Positions 42,760 to 53,792 of a stretch of DNA of 64,000 bases are shown in pieces. The stretch spans positions 18,727,367 through 18,791,366 of the forward strand of contig JABAKD010000016.1 of NCBI GenBank assembly GCA_012845835.1, read 5' to 3'. The position numbers and the translations under genes were made by a program. The notes under the pieces are model-generated. The model saw nothing but the letters and a program-made list of their open reading frames with translations, did not search any database and was not told where the DNA came from. The stretch is from Undaria pinnatifida (Eukaryota > Sar > Phaeophyceae > Laminariales > Alariaceae). The first letter of the stretch is position 1; each line of letters begins with the position of its first letter.

Positions 42760-43278
42760 TGGGGTTCTAGTCCATTCGACCACTTGCAAAAGGTTAACCA
42801 ATAGCTTACCCAAACTAAGCCCTATAACACTCTCCCCCCTGAAACGGCGGGATAGCAGGTCGGCCGAATATACGGTTGGACGTGTCAATATCCAATGGGT
42901 TTTATTTCCTGGGTATACCGGGGAGAGTATTTTGCAAGGTCGACATGGGGAAAGTCTGAAAAAGTTTATTATTGTGGATGGTGGGATTCGAACCCACGAC
43001 CCGAAAAACCCATGGTCTGTCGACGACGCCATTTGTTGAGGTATTAGTGGGATATTAGTCCGTTTGACCACTTGCAAAAGGGTAAGACTCACAACACTCT
43101 CCCCCCCTGAAACGGCGAGATATAAGGTCGGCCGGATATACAGGCGGACCTGTCAATCCCGCCGTTTCAGGGGAGTAGAGTGTCATGGTATAAGGAAGGC
43201 TTAGTTTGGGTAATCAATTGGTTAACCTTTTGCAAGTGATCAAACGGACTAATACCCCACTAAGTCATTAACACATAC
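42760..43278. repeat. Family Z repeat with tRNA-like core, copy 1
   Basis: The end module TTAGTGGGGT, TAGTCCRTTYGACCACTTGC, AAAAGGTTAACCAATAGC occurs at 42765, again directly at about 43043, and inverted at 43200-43275. In the core, on the minus strand, GTGGGTTCGAATCCCAC forms a perfect T-arm with box B. Copy 2 lies at 49880-50245. The perfect T-arm with no acceptor stem suggests a tRNA-derived SINE core flanked by repeated modules. Confidence 0.7.
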
Positions 43279-43336
43279 AGACGCCACCTTTCCAGTCGCT
43301 GTCTCTCTTCTGTTCTGATCAGTCACAAACACCCTT

Positions 43337-43451
43337 CACAGTCACTGTGCACCATGCATCTGCAAGTCTCTCCCCGAAACAGCCCACGTCCCCACTTCAC
43401 AGTCACTGTGTGCCATGCATCTGCGAGTCTCTCCCCGAAGCAAGCCACGCC
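43337..43451. repeat. Tandem duplication, ~58-bp period
   Basis: Two copies of CACAGTCACTGTGYRCCATG, CATCTGCRAGTCTCTCCCCG. Confidence 0.82.
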
Positions 43452-43599
43452 CAATATTATTAGTCAACGAAGGAGGAATGTTGGACGCATGCTCCGGTAG
43501 GTTTGCATCAAAAAGTTAGGAGGATTCTCACTCCGGAATCCCTGGGTATATGCCTCGCCCAACAACTGCGATTCACAAGTACCAGGTACCTGGTATGCA

Positions 43600-43935
43600 A
43601 AACGCCTGCCATTAGTACAATAGCGGTAGCATTTTTTGGCAAAAAAAATATCTGAATTTCGGCCTATTTAACGCATAATCGCTGGAAAATAAATGTCAAT
43701 TTTTTGTTGATTTTTCTCGTTTTACATCTAAGGGCCATGATGTTTTTGATCGGGTTGCAATTTGGTTATCACTCAAAAACAGTTTTCGGGTGGGGTATAA
43801 AACTCCTGAAGCCATCCATAAACCTCAGAAAAATATCAGGGCCTTTCACGGCTCAAAACCGGTTTTCGGGTGGGGTATAAAATTCCTCAATCAAGCCATC
43901 CATAAACCTCAGAAAAATATCAGGGCTTTTCACGG
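43600..43935. repeat. Family V copy with a ~78-bp tandem duplication
   Basis: 43600-43830 aligns with family V. GGTTTTCGGGTGGGGTATAA, CATCCATAAACCTCAGAAAA and ATATCAGGGCYTTTCACGGC are then repeated at about 43785-43858 and 43859-43935. Confidence 0.72.
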
Positions 43936-44109
43936 CTCATGACCCGGCCCGGCGATCATGTCAGTAGGCTGTCAGAAACCTCACGTTTCGTGTGGGGTTG
44001 GGTTGGGAGGTGTTTCAGATATCACAGGACGGGTCGGGTCGGGTCAGAGAAGTTTTGAAATCTCGCGGATCGGGACGGGTTACCCTAACTCGACCTGACC
44101 CATTAGAAG

Positions 44110-44365
44110 CCCTGAAAAATATGGGTGCGCCTCTACCATAATATGTGTGGAAAGTGCAACCCGATGAACAATCCCATGGCCTAGATATATCGCGCGAATG
44201 ATATCATACCTAATAAAACACCACCATAGGTCGTTTTTCCGACGATACTGGGTAGACCACTATTGTTAAACGCCTTTACAACTGGAAACCCTCTTCGGGG
44301 AAAAGTTACTTGAAGTTAGTATAGGGAGGGATTTGGGGGCGCTAAAGACCGTTTGAGCTCCTCAA
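44110..44365. repeat. Inverted family V and family W pieces
   Basis: 44110-44200 carries the inverse of family V (AAGTGCAACCCGATGAACAA, TCCCATGGCC). 44265-44365 carries the inverse of family W (CTTTACAACTGGAAACCCTC, ACTTGAAGTTAGTATAGGGA). Confidence 0.55.
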
Positions 44366-44576
44366 GTGTGGTTTTATCGGTTAGTACGATAGTTTGACGG
44401 GTATACTTGTTTGGGACTAGCACATATAAACGGTTGTCGGGTGGCGCGAACGAGTGTCTTCCAAGTCATGTTTCGGGTTAGCTATTGAACTCCACGCGTT
44501 AGGAGCTCGGAAAATTCTGCTGTGCGCCCCTACCGTGGCACGACTCCATAGTAGTACTATCCACGAGCCCACCTGC

Positions 44577-44650
44577 TCACGTCACTGTAGGCTAGTGGTT
44601 AGCGCTATACAACCAACAACGGATTATTCTCGGGTATAACCAGCTCGAAT
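44577..44650 (+). repeat. tRNA-like sequence
   Basis: TAGGCTAGTGGTTAGCGC is a good box A. CAGCTCGAATACT is a weak box B about 50 bp later. Stem pairing is poor. It is most likely a SINE head or tRNA relic. Confidence 0.45.
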
Positions 44651-44779
44651 ACTGAGTGCAAATCTTTTAACATTGCCATGAACAACAGATAGATCAATCG
44701 CGAAAAAAACCAACGCCGAAACATCAAACTATCAACGATTGTGTCCACTGGCAGTTGGCCTCTCCGCGCCATGAGTTAC

Positions 44780-46900
44780 CTGGTGGGTGAAAGGTCGCCT
44801 GCTGCTCGATTTCCGGTTTCCAATTCTGCTGGCACGTCCATTGAGGCGCGCTCCTGAAGACGCGGAATGAGCGGCTGTATCTCGCCTTTCCTGGTCACTG
44901 GCGGTTGCGGGGGAACCGTCATTCTTGCTGCGAGCGCGTGACGTGGCCCTTCTGATAGTCTCCGATCGGGGTTCGGCCTTCCCGGGCACATGCAAGAAGT
45001 CCACATCGTCCTGCTTCGTAAGTACGCAGTTCATTGTGTACGGAAGGTTTACGGAGCGAAACAGTAAAGCGCGAACGTGACTGAAAATACATATGGTACC
45101 TTGATATCTTTGATAGATTTGATGCATTTATTTGATAGATTTGATAGATTTAATAGATTGATATCGTACTTCCTTAGTTGAGGAAAACCCCGTCAAACAG
45201 AAAACAATGGGCCGAATCACCCCCCCCCCTCCCCTACGTCCTCCCCAGACGCTCACGAGAAAGTTGAAATGGCAATATAAAGCAAGGAATGTGCCAGAAA
45301 AAAGGTTGCTAGCCATATGTATATACCTGATAGGACTGTACATTATGGGAGAAAGAGACAAAAGGGCAAGCTGGAATGAGATGGGATAACGTAGTCGAGA
45401 AAAAATTGGAAGGATTTATTTAGGAGAAGACCAAGAAGAGGTACACTGTCCATCGAGAAGTTGGCAGGTTGAAGACAGCAGCAAAAGAAAGGATAGAAGA
45501 AGGGGAGAGGCTGGCGCTAAGAAATAAGGTGAAAGAGGAGGAACGCGTGGGGAGTTACGGGGTGTTGAGGGAAGATATTGGAATGAAAACGTATTTATTT
45601 ACACGGTCCAACGGACTACGCGAAATAAACGAAACTGCGATTTCGTGTGGGGGACCTGGGCCTACCGGAAAGGAGAAAGAGATATATCCGTAGTCGGGAG
45701 GAGAAGGACGTGGATGCACATATATGTGCCCGTGTGGCACAGAAAACAGAGTAGTGTTCTCACATAGTAGTAGGAGAATGTGACATATATATACAAGGAG
45801 GAACGATAATTGTTAGAAGAGATGAGGAAAATTGACAAATGTGACATGGAGGAGTTTGGTAGACTAGAGAGTAGCGATAAAACGATCGCTACCCTGGGAG
45901 ATAGATGGTGGCCACAGACGGCGAAGCAGGAAGGGATTAAGATAAGCAAACAGTTTCATGTAATATACGGAAAAAGCGTGATGAGCGCCCAAATAAATGT
46001 TGGGGGTGTCTTTTGGGAGTACAGTAGGAACGGTGCTCCGTCTCCAAAGGGGGTGCGTGGTCAATGGTCAAATGACTAAGGCAAGCAAAAAATGAGTGCT
46101 CCCCCCCCCCCCCCCCCCACTTTTTTTTTTTGGCGGTCACCATGATGGTTATCGAACTAGATCATATTGTGCGGGGTGGAGAACCCTAACTCCGCACAAG
46201 GGAATGGTCGCATCACGTAGTGTGAATATGGTAAGGCACCCACGAGGCAGTTACATGGTAACACCCATTCACTGCTGTCTCTGGAGTGGCCACACCAAAA
46301 AACAAAGTAACTCATTGGCGCTGCCACCCATTAGCAAGAAAAAATAGGCACAAGGTGCCGAAGTCAGTCTTACGAAAGGTTCTTGGAAGGATCCATTTCA
46401 CCCTTCAAGCGACTCGCCAAACACCTCACGGCGCTTCGCGCTTGGTGCAAGCAGTGTCTGCCTGGTTGGCGAAAACCCGACGTGCTCCGTCGCGGCATAG
46501 ATAGTAGGGATGCGAGGGTCTACGGTCATACGACTACGGCCATGCACAAATTGAGTACCCCCCCTCGTCGTCCCCGACCCCCCCGATCCCCCACCCCACA
46601 CGCCCCACGCTCAAATCACAACTTCAATAGACACCATGACGCCATCAGCCCCCCACACACCACACACCATGCTATAAGACCAAGGCTATACGGTAGGGGG
46701 GATGTTGTGATATACCCCTTTTCTTCACTACTACTGGATTGAACCACTCGCACGAGTGACTCTGCACCTCACTGTCGAAAAACCTTTAGACCATCTGATT
46801 GGCGCAGCGTAGGTACCCATTCCATTGCGGATTCGTATCGTAAACTGAAAAGGCACGAAGCCTTGAGGCCGCAAAGGAAGAGGGGGGTCACTCGCGCGAG

Positions 46901-46945
<45 letters not shown>

Positions 46946-49900
46946 TTACTACTACCACCACTACTACTACTACCACTACTACTGTACTACTACTCTACAG
47001 GAAACACATCCGGGTCGGCAATGCTTCGCTTGCTTTATTATTTGTAGCCTCTCTTCTTGAATGTTGAAAATAATTAGTTATTTAATCTCCGCATCAAAAC
47101 CTCTAGATACCTGGTATGCTGTACCAGTTATGTTTGGGATGATTTTACGTCATGTTAAGTATGAATAATAGGTGCCTGTCCCTTCAGTGTCCCTTGGTAC
47201 TCACAAAGTGTACTTCGTCCTTGTCGTCACCTGACGACTCTGATTCAGTCTCTTTTGCGCCTTAGAGTCTTGGCATAAACACCGACCTTGGTTTAGCATT
47301 ATCATTAAAATACTATCTATCTGTGTAGTCTATAATAGACGATAGAAGTGCCCATGTCTTGGTGCTCTAGCAAAATAGCATTGTTAGTGTTGTCTAATAT
47401 GTGTGTATAGTCTATATGTGCCTATCTCTTGGTACTCACAAAGTGTTCGCCTTCGTCATCGCTGTCGTCGCCTGACGACTCCGACTTGGTCTCTCCTTCT
47501 TCTTCTTTCAGCCTGGGCATGAACACCGAACTTGGCCCGCTCAACCTTCTAGCTCGCTTGCCCTTCCCTGATTGTTTTGTTGTTTGTGGAAATGAACGAG
47601 GAGATCAAAAGGCTCTATACGAGTACCTCATGGAAGTTTCCTGGCATCTCATTGCAGAATGGCATGCCCGTGGCCATCTCATGGCAGTTCAACTGCCAAT
47701 GTCAGCCCCATGTCGCTGCTATGGCGCTGCCCACCACGGCGCTCGTTTGTCGCGGCCATTTCGGTGTCATGACAGTTCATACTTCCATGGCAGTTCCATA
47801 GCAGTCCGACGGCAGTTTCGTGGAATTGCAGTGAATGGCAATACCATGCATGTTCTTGAACGTTCATTACCGTGAACATGATGAACGGCAATGGACACGT
47901 CAATGGCCCTGCCATGGGACTATCATGGAACTGACATGGAAAAACCAAGCAACGTTCATCCATGGAATCAAGGTGCTGGATATCCAACACACACACACAT
48001 ATCCACTTATTGGTAGCTGGTGGTCTGTGTTTTTATCTGGTTCCCTCGGGGGTCGAGTTAACGAGTGCGATGGGCGGGGCTAAGCACATAGACTAGACAG
48101 TTTATAGTTTCACGTCATGGGGCATTATTTAATTTCTTTGTTGAACTGGGGGTTTTCGCCAGAGCAAGCGATATGATGAGACAGAGACGGCAATTAACTG
48201 ATGAAGCAACAAGAGTCAAGAACGGGCACTTGATAAGGGCTGGATGTAGACCGTTATTACAAGGCTTTCAGTAGACAATTAGCCTATAGAGTACAGTGGG
48301 TGTTTGAACAGCCTTTTATCAGAAGCTCTAGGTTTAATACCCTTGTAATACCCGCTATTACCTCAACAAATCGCGCCGACGGCTGCATATAGACTATGGC
48401 TTGTACTGCAGTTTGGCTGGGTATATGGTTAAAGCCTTCGGCCAGTAGCCTACCGGACTACCAATCGTACGATATACAGTACCTTAAAAGCGTGCAGTAT
48501 TTAGACTAATAATAATATGTGGTGTCCCCAAAGCAGTGAAGGCATTTTCACAGGAAGGATTGAAGGGCCACGTCCAAGTCGCGGTGTGCTTCGCTAACCT
48601 ATGTATGGGATGCGATGAGGTTGGGGAGACAGACTATATCTCCTTGAAGGTCAGCCTATGCGAAAGGTTGTTGAAGTTACTCACGTGCGTTCGTTGCTGA
48701 TAGAGGCAGAAGAGTAGTAGTACTTGTAGCCTTATTCAGATCACGTGCCGGGTAAAGACGTATTCGCTCGGGCGAGACCACCAGAGGGCCTGTTTCATTT
48801 TTTTTGGCGCGAACACCTTCTTCCTCGATATACCAAGACGTCCCTTACAAGGTAACTCAGGTAATCACCGGCCTTCCGAGATAGTATCTTGATACGAGTT
48901 ACTACTACTACTGTAAGCAGCTGTGTTACCCACAGGGGGGGGGTGCATACAGTATTTGACTTTTTCCTGGCGCGTCATGGCCGTCATCATGGCGTGCCAT
49001 GACGCTGCCATGGGCTTTCATGGCACTATGGCACTGCCGTAAGCTCCTACAGCAATTGCAATGGCGAGCCTGTGGCTATGCCCTGTGGGGGTCATGGCGT
49101 TTGTTGTGTAGAACGTGCAAAACATGATATTACCATGTGCCCTGGCTCGGCAATGCCATGACACTGCTATGGGTCTTCATGGCAATGCCATTGCCATGCA
49201 GGCGGCAGAGACACGAAGGCCCATGATAGTGCGATGACAATGCCATGGAAATAAATGTCAAAAAATATCCATCGTCGGGGTGAATGGTCCATCAACTAAA
49301 CAGAGGCTTTCAGTATAGTCTCAGCCGTGCAATATGTACCTGCGCTGGTCCTTGACAGGAGAAGACTCTTCTTTGCGGGAGGTGTGTCTCCTCCTGCTAT
49401 CGTCCGAGAAAAATAAGTCTCGTCGGCATCTGAAGTGGGTGAGAGGACCCACGAAGGCTTCGCCCCCTGCTCTGCCTCCCTCTCATCGTCGCTGCTGAGA
49501 TAGCACCTGCAAGAACAACAGCAACAACAGTGCCAGGACGTGCACGTAGTCATGTTATGGCTACTGTCCTGCTTCCCTTTCATCGTCGCTACTGAATTAG
49601 CGCCTGCAAGAACAATAGTGCGGGTGTATATATAGATATGATACGCAGCCAATCGTGGACGCTGACGAAACGGCTCCTATTTTTTCAAAGCGACAAAACT
49701 TTCCACTTCGTGGTGCATCTTATTCCCATGTTGGAGCGAGAGTGGCGGACGATGCGACCCTCGCAAAATGTGTCATGTATGTGGTGTTCTCCTGTCCGTG
49801 ATTGGATTGCCGCCCATGTATCAGCTCGTATACGAAGTCGAATATGGATAGCAATTTGACCACTCCCCCGGCTAAATGTTTAGGAATTAATGGGGTATTA

Positions 49901-52335
49901 GTCCGTTTGACCACTTGCAAAAGGTTAACCAATAGCTTACCCGAACTAAGCCTTATGACACTCTCCCCCCCTGAAACGGCGGGATAGCAGGTCGGCCGGC
50001 TATACGGGCGGACCTGTCAATGTCCAAGCCGTTTCATTTCCTGGGTATACCGGGGAGAGTATTTTTCAAGTTCGCCATGGGAAAATCTGAAAAAGTTTAT
50101 TATGGTGGATGTGGGGATCGAACCCACGACCCAAAAACCCATGGTCTGTCGACGACGCCATTTGTTAAGGACTTTAGTGGGGTGTTGGTCCGTTTGACCA
50201 CTTGCAAATAGCTTACCCAAACTAAGCCTTATAACATAAACATGAGCGTTTCGTGCCATCCCTGGTATAATATAATATAATGTATCACGTACAACAACAG
50301 CAGTATCGATTATAGACTAGTGGATTAAACACGTTTCGTAACAAGTAGAGCATACCTGGTATAGTCACACCTGGCATACGTTTCGTAGGTAGTATCTGAT
50401 GGATCAAACACACATTTCGTATTGTACCAAGTAGAGTATACCTGGTACCTGGTATACTACAGCACTAGAGTACAGCAGTAGACTACGAAGAAGATCTGAT
50501 TTCAGTGTTATACCTGGTACTTCGCATAGCATACCAGGTATTATATGTCCCGCGCTCGAATCCCGTCACTTACTTGTCGTAAAACAAGGCTCCCCCGTAC
50601 GGCTTCATCTTTTTAAGGGTGTTCTTCGCGCTTCGCGTCTTGTGCAAGGCGCCCCCCTTCACGGGGGCTGGCGACGGGTTGCCGCTGCTGCCTCCCAAGG
50701 TCTGCCTGTCATGGCGGGGTCCAAGATTCAAATCCACTACGCTCAGTAAAATCCACTTCTTCTTTATGTAGTAGATCGAATACGAAAAGCTCCAGTCCGT
50801 GCACCACGCTTGATTCGAAAAAACCCTCTGGGGGTACATGATGTATGTACGGTGCGCTTATGTGTTTGGCATCAACCCGTTAGGCCTGCTGGTTGGTGTA
50901 CACCCGTCGCCATCTATTATTATAATAGCGCATCCAGTGTCGACGACGATTCTTCATCCTCTAGAGATACATAAGCTCTCTTCTACCTCTCTGGCACAAG
51001 GTGCCAATAAGGGCGAATACTGATTGTCGGATGATACATAAGACACAACACGCGAAGACGCATCGTACATGTATGCCGGTGCACTGTTAATATGTGTATC
51101 CATGCCCCGGCAAACGCCGGGTTGCCATCATCGTTGCCCGGTGGCGCACGTTAGCGTGACACGTGTTGCGCGGGCTGGAAAACGGTCGAAATTCCCAGCA
51201 ACAGCAACTAACCTCAGCAAGCAGCAGGTGAGGTACCAGTTATTAGTATTGTCGGATCATACTTCGAAGCATGGATGGGATGGAAAGGCCCGCTACACTG
51301 GCTACACTCAGCCTGCAAAATTCAACTTTCCTCAGTCAGGCAATATTTGTGATAATTGTACACCACCGCTTTGTACGGAAATGTAAGAGCCGTTTGGTAC
51401 TAACATTAATTACCCAACGGTCGCTGTATTTTCCGCCCAGAGCGGTACATGTTACAACATGGACTCAAGGAGGATCCGTATTACGAACGAACCCACAAAG
51501 TACGACACCCCTTTGCCAATTCATACATACAGCGCACATATTTGCGGACTCAAAGAGCACACCCCTTTGCAAACTTACAAAGCACATCGCTTCTACACAG
51601 CGAGTGGGTGAAGTAACAATAATAATGAAATTTCAATTTTCAACACTAAAACCGTGACTGCTGTTGTTGTGTACCGGTACTAATACGACACAGACTGTGG
51701 ATATGGACTCGGCTTGCGAACACATCCCTTTTTTGCCAACTCACATGTTATAGCTTCACGGCCTGCAAATTTCAAATTTCCACGCTCAGACCCCAACCGC
51801 GATTATTGCACACTTACTTACTGCCAGCGAGTACACAGTAAAATGACACGATTTAAAGGCACAGCTTCGTTCGGCTTGCAACCTCTCACAGAGCACATCT
51901 CTTTACGCACTCACAGAGCGCATTTCTTTCCAAATGGACAGAACTTACATATTTGCGATCGCACAGAGCGCAGCTCCTTGCGATTTCACAGAGCACAGCT
52001 TGCAAATTTCAAATTTCCACACCCAGCCGTGACTTTTATACTATCAATACTGTGATAACGGCACGATTTGAAGGTAAATTCGGGTTGCGAACTCACAGAG
52101 CACATCTCTTGACCTCGAGGGGCGTCCAACGCTTCGGTGGAGGCGGCGTCGTGGGGGACTGGAGGACCTTGTTGGTTTTACTTCGGCCGATCGCCTTCCT
52201 CTTCTTCTTGTTGACGTAGCGATCTTCGGGAACCCGGCGGCGGTGATAGGTTTTAGTACTGCCTGGTTTTTTTCGACTCGCCGTTGAAGAGCCGGAGAAG
52301 AAAGGGCTCTCGTTTTCGACCCATGCGTCATCCAT
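44780..52335 (-). CDS. Unrecognised nuclear-type protein, 5 exons, 292 aa, 3' end not found
   Basis: Exons on the minus strand are 52335-52114, 50701-50574, 49506-49340, 47567-47440 and 45010-44780. All have GT donors (three are GTGAGT, GTAAGT or GTAACT), AG acceptors and matching phases, giving 292 residues without a stop. The start has a strong context (GCCATGG). The protein is basic and low complexity: TKTYHRRR (about 27-34), NKKKRKAIG and PTTPPPPKRW near 60-70, acidic patches YLSSDDEREAE and SSGDDSDDEGE, then an RS-rich segment ending SSSRRPFTHQ. No catalytic domain is seen. TKTYHRRR recalls the N-terminus of cohesin-release (WAPL) proteins, but that is only a guess. The last donor at 44780 shows the gene continues left; no sure next exon was found. 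A possible upstream extension before 52335 stays open. Confidence 0.6.
45105..45170. repeat. 10-bp repeat (GATAGATTTG)
   Basis: About five units of TTGATAGATT with variants, just upstream (in transcript sense) of the exon at 45010. Confidence 0.75.
46101..46560. repeat. Family X copy 3, bounded by C tracts
   Basis: A C18 run (46101-46118) and a T10 run precede GGCGGTCACCATGATGGTTA. The copy then follows 25690-26153 closely to GACTACGGCCATGCACAAAT and a C-rich end at 46558. Confidence 0.82.
46742..46902. mobile_element. MITE-like element, copy 3 (inverted)
   Basis: Ends are ACCACTCGCACGAGTGACTC and GGGGTCACTCGCGCGAGC. The body is the inverse of copies 1 and 2 (CCATTGCGGATTCGTATCGT, GGCCGCAAAGGAAG). 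Confidence 0.72.
46901..46992. repeat. TAC microsatellite beside the MITE end
   Basis: About 30 TAC units with ACC variants start directly at the end of MITE copy 3. Confidence 0.92.
47170..47292 (-). pseudogene. Decayed copy of the 47567-47440 exon, donor kept
   Basis: GGTACTCACAAAGTG, CACCTGACGACTC and GGCATAAACACCGACCTTGG align with the exon and its donor at 47430-47535. The GTGAGT donor survives. The reading frame has an in-frame stop (RL followed by TAA) and small length changes. A weaker third trace (GTGCCCATGTCTTGGTGCTC) is at about 47350. Confidence 0.78.
47600..47960. repeat. Degenerate CATGGCA/TTCCATGG palindromic words
   Basis: Many variants of CATGGCAGTTCCATGGCA occur at irregular spacing on both sides of the TGCCATGG palindrome. 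A second block lies at 48950-49260. No clear unit length is seen. Confidence 0.55.
47970..48950. other. Intron of the unknown gene; nothing recognised
   Basis: This is unique-looking sequence apart from short GGTATTA-type words. No exon or repeat family was identified. Confidence 0.4.
48955..49260. repeat. Second block of GCCATGG-type palindromic words
   Basis: It contains TCATGGCGTGCCATGACG, CTGCCATGGGCTTTCATGGC, GACACTGCTATGGGTCTTCA and similar, repeated with heavy variation. Confidence 0.6.
49550..49615 (-). pseudogene. Decayed copy of the 49506 exon start, acceptor kept
   Basis: On minus, TTCTTGCAGGCGCTAATTCA, GTAGCGACGATGAAAGGGAA, GCAGG aligns with the acceptor and first 40 bases of the exon at 49506 (TTCTTGCAGGTGCTATCTCA, GCAGCGACGATGAGAGGGAG). 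The AG acceptor survives; the frame has a stop early in the copy. Confidence 0.75.
49880..50245. repeat. Family Z repeat with tRNA-like core, copy 2
   Basis: End modules (TTAGTCCGTTTGACCACTTG or TTGGTCCGTTTGACCACTTG) flank a core with GGGGATCGAACCCACGAC and GGTCTGTCGACGACGCCATT. Both end modules are in the same orientation. Confidence 0.72.
50330..50555. repeat. Cluster of TACCTGGTA motifs
   Basis: At least five copies of TACCTGGTA or its inverse lie within 210 bp, one pair overlapping as TGGTACCTGGTATAC. The region is an intron just downstream of the exon at 50574. Confidence 0.7.
51290..52105. repeat. Degenerate ~20-25-bp repeat (CTCACAGAGCACATCTC)
   Basis: Variants of TTGCRAACTCACAGAGCACA recur at irregular spacing, mixed with GCAAATTTCAAATTTCCAC. 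No protein is encoded. Confidence 0.6.
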
Positions 52336-52439
52336 GGCGTGTCGGTCGCGCCTCCCTCTCTGTGTTGTATAGCAAGCAGCAACAACAAAAGGGGGGGAAG
52401 GAGGAGGAGGAGGAGCGGCAGTGGCGGCGGCAGCAGTAG

Positions 52440-52755
52440 GGAATGCTTGAAATGCTCGAGCAAACGTGCACCTTCTACGTTTTGTTGACAAACGAGCAGG
52501 ATACCAAATCCGAGAGGAAAATTCGAAGCTTGAAAATAGAAACTGTGCGCGGCAAGCAGCAGCATCATCACCTGCATCAATAGTGGGGAAGAGTCTGAAA
52601 TGCTCGAGCAAGCTTAGCTTTTTTCTACATTGTTGACGCTCGTATTTGTCTTGTACCAGGTATGTGTCACAGTGACGATGACAAGCCGAGGTTACAAAGT
52701 CCGAGAGGACACTCTCGTTAATTCGAATCTTGAAAGTAAAAATGTGCACGGGATC
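52440..52755. repeat. Tandem duplication, ~170-bp period
   Basis: GAAATGCTCGAGCAA, TCTACRTTTTGTTGAC-like, TCCGAGAGGA and TTCGAA/AGCTTGAAA words occur in the same order at about 52445-52560 and 52595-52750, just upstream of the unknown gene's start. Confidence 0.65.
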
Positions 52756-53224
52756 GTCTGCAAGGAGGGGACACACACACATTCCTACCTATATTTAAGA
52801 GGGTATGCACAGCAACGCTTTGTGATTGAGTGTGCACCACGCCTATATGAATGCCTGCCGTGTGATTGCGTCGCATCGCCCAGCCTCACCTCTCCTCCTC
52901 TTCCTTCTCTCTCTGGCTGCGTTCTGTTCCAAGCGACGCACGTTTATTGTGCGCGGAGTTGAAAAAAAGCTGATCTTCCAAGATTGCCAGTGCGTGTCCC
53001 TGTTTTTCGGCGCTTTACGTATAACTTTACAGTTTAAAAAGCTCTGAGACCCCCTTTTCATGTTTACCTCCTAAAAATTCGAACTCCACCCGCTCCACCT
53101 ACTTTTTCGTTTTTCATGTTTATTTCTTTTGTGAATTTCGATGTACAGCAGTCGTCGTTTTCCCGCGCTACATAAGTAATATATTACGGCATACTTTCTA
53201 TAGTGCGAGGTGTCCGCATAGTGC

Positions 53225-53565
53225 GGTGTGAAGATCGCTTGTCCCACAGAGTATCGCACTACCCGGGATAGTTCGGGGTCCGACTTTAGTGCGAGTTTTG
53301 TCATTACTAGGCAAAGTGCCGTACTACTGTGCAGCAGTAGTAGTTACGGACCACGACTGACTCTGTGGACGGACGTGTTTTGCTACACCGTCATCCACAC
53401 GACGAGCAGAACAAGAGAGGCCACCCAGCACCACGCAAAGGTTTTTGCGTTTCAGGTCTGTCACGACTTCGTCCTACAGAAGATTGCACTATCCCGGGAT
53501 ACTTCGGGGTCCCACTTTAGTCCGGGTGTTGTCATCTGGCAACGCACCGCACTAAAGAGGGACTG
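53225..53565. repeat. Direct duplication, ~230-bp period
   Basis: GCACTACCCGGGATAGTTCG and GCACTATCCCGGGATACTTC, each followed by GGGGTCCGACTTTAG or its variant, lie at about 53255 and 53490. The second copy is followed by GGTGTTGTCATC, the first by GTTTTGTCATT. Confidence 0.68.
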
Positions 53566-53717
53566 ATTATTACGTGCATGTATATGTTTGCTACAACACC
53601 ATTATTATCGGCAGCAGCAAGAAAGGCGTCCCAGTGCAACGCAAATCTTCTATTATGTTTTAGGCACTACTAACCGGTCACCCGGGTAGTGCGAGTGTGC
53701 GAGATTTATGCGGTTCG

Positions 53718-53792
53718 GTTGCTTGCGGCGTAGCTCTCTAAACGGCGGTAGGTCCTGAGTTCGAGACCCGGTGAAAGCACAACAAGTTTTTC
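53718..53792 (+). repeat. tRNA-like sequence
   Basis: TGCGGCGTAGCTCTCTAAACGG is a box-A-like start and CCTGAGTTCGAGACCCGG a good box B. The T-stem has a mismatch and no acceptor stem was found. It is probably a SINE head or tRNA relic. Confidence 0.45.

Noticed and set aside
42976-42998. TGGTGGGATTCGAACCCACG as an LTR-type primer-binding site
   Set aside because: It matches the T-arm of a tRNA, and no acceptor-stem complement lies between TGG and the T-arm, so it reads better as a tRNA-derived core on the minus strand.
52114-52140. KRWTPLE as the start of a Myb/telobox domain
   Set aside because: The next phase-compatible exon (50701-50574) has no Myb helix or spaced tryptophans.
41186-53792. 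tRNA genes at 41186-41250, 44577-44650 and 53718-53792
   Set aside because: Box A and B words are present, but acceptor and T stems do not pair as in working tRNAs. Listed as tRNA-like sequences only.
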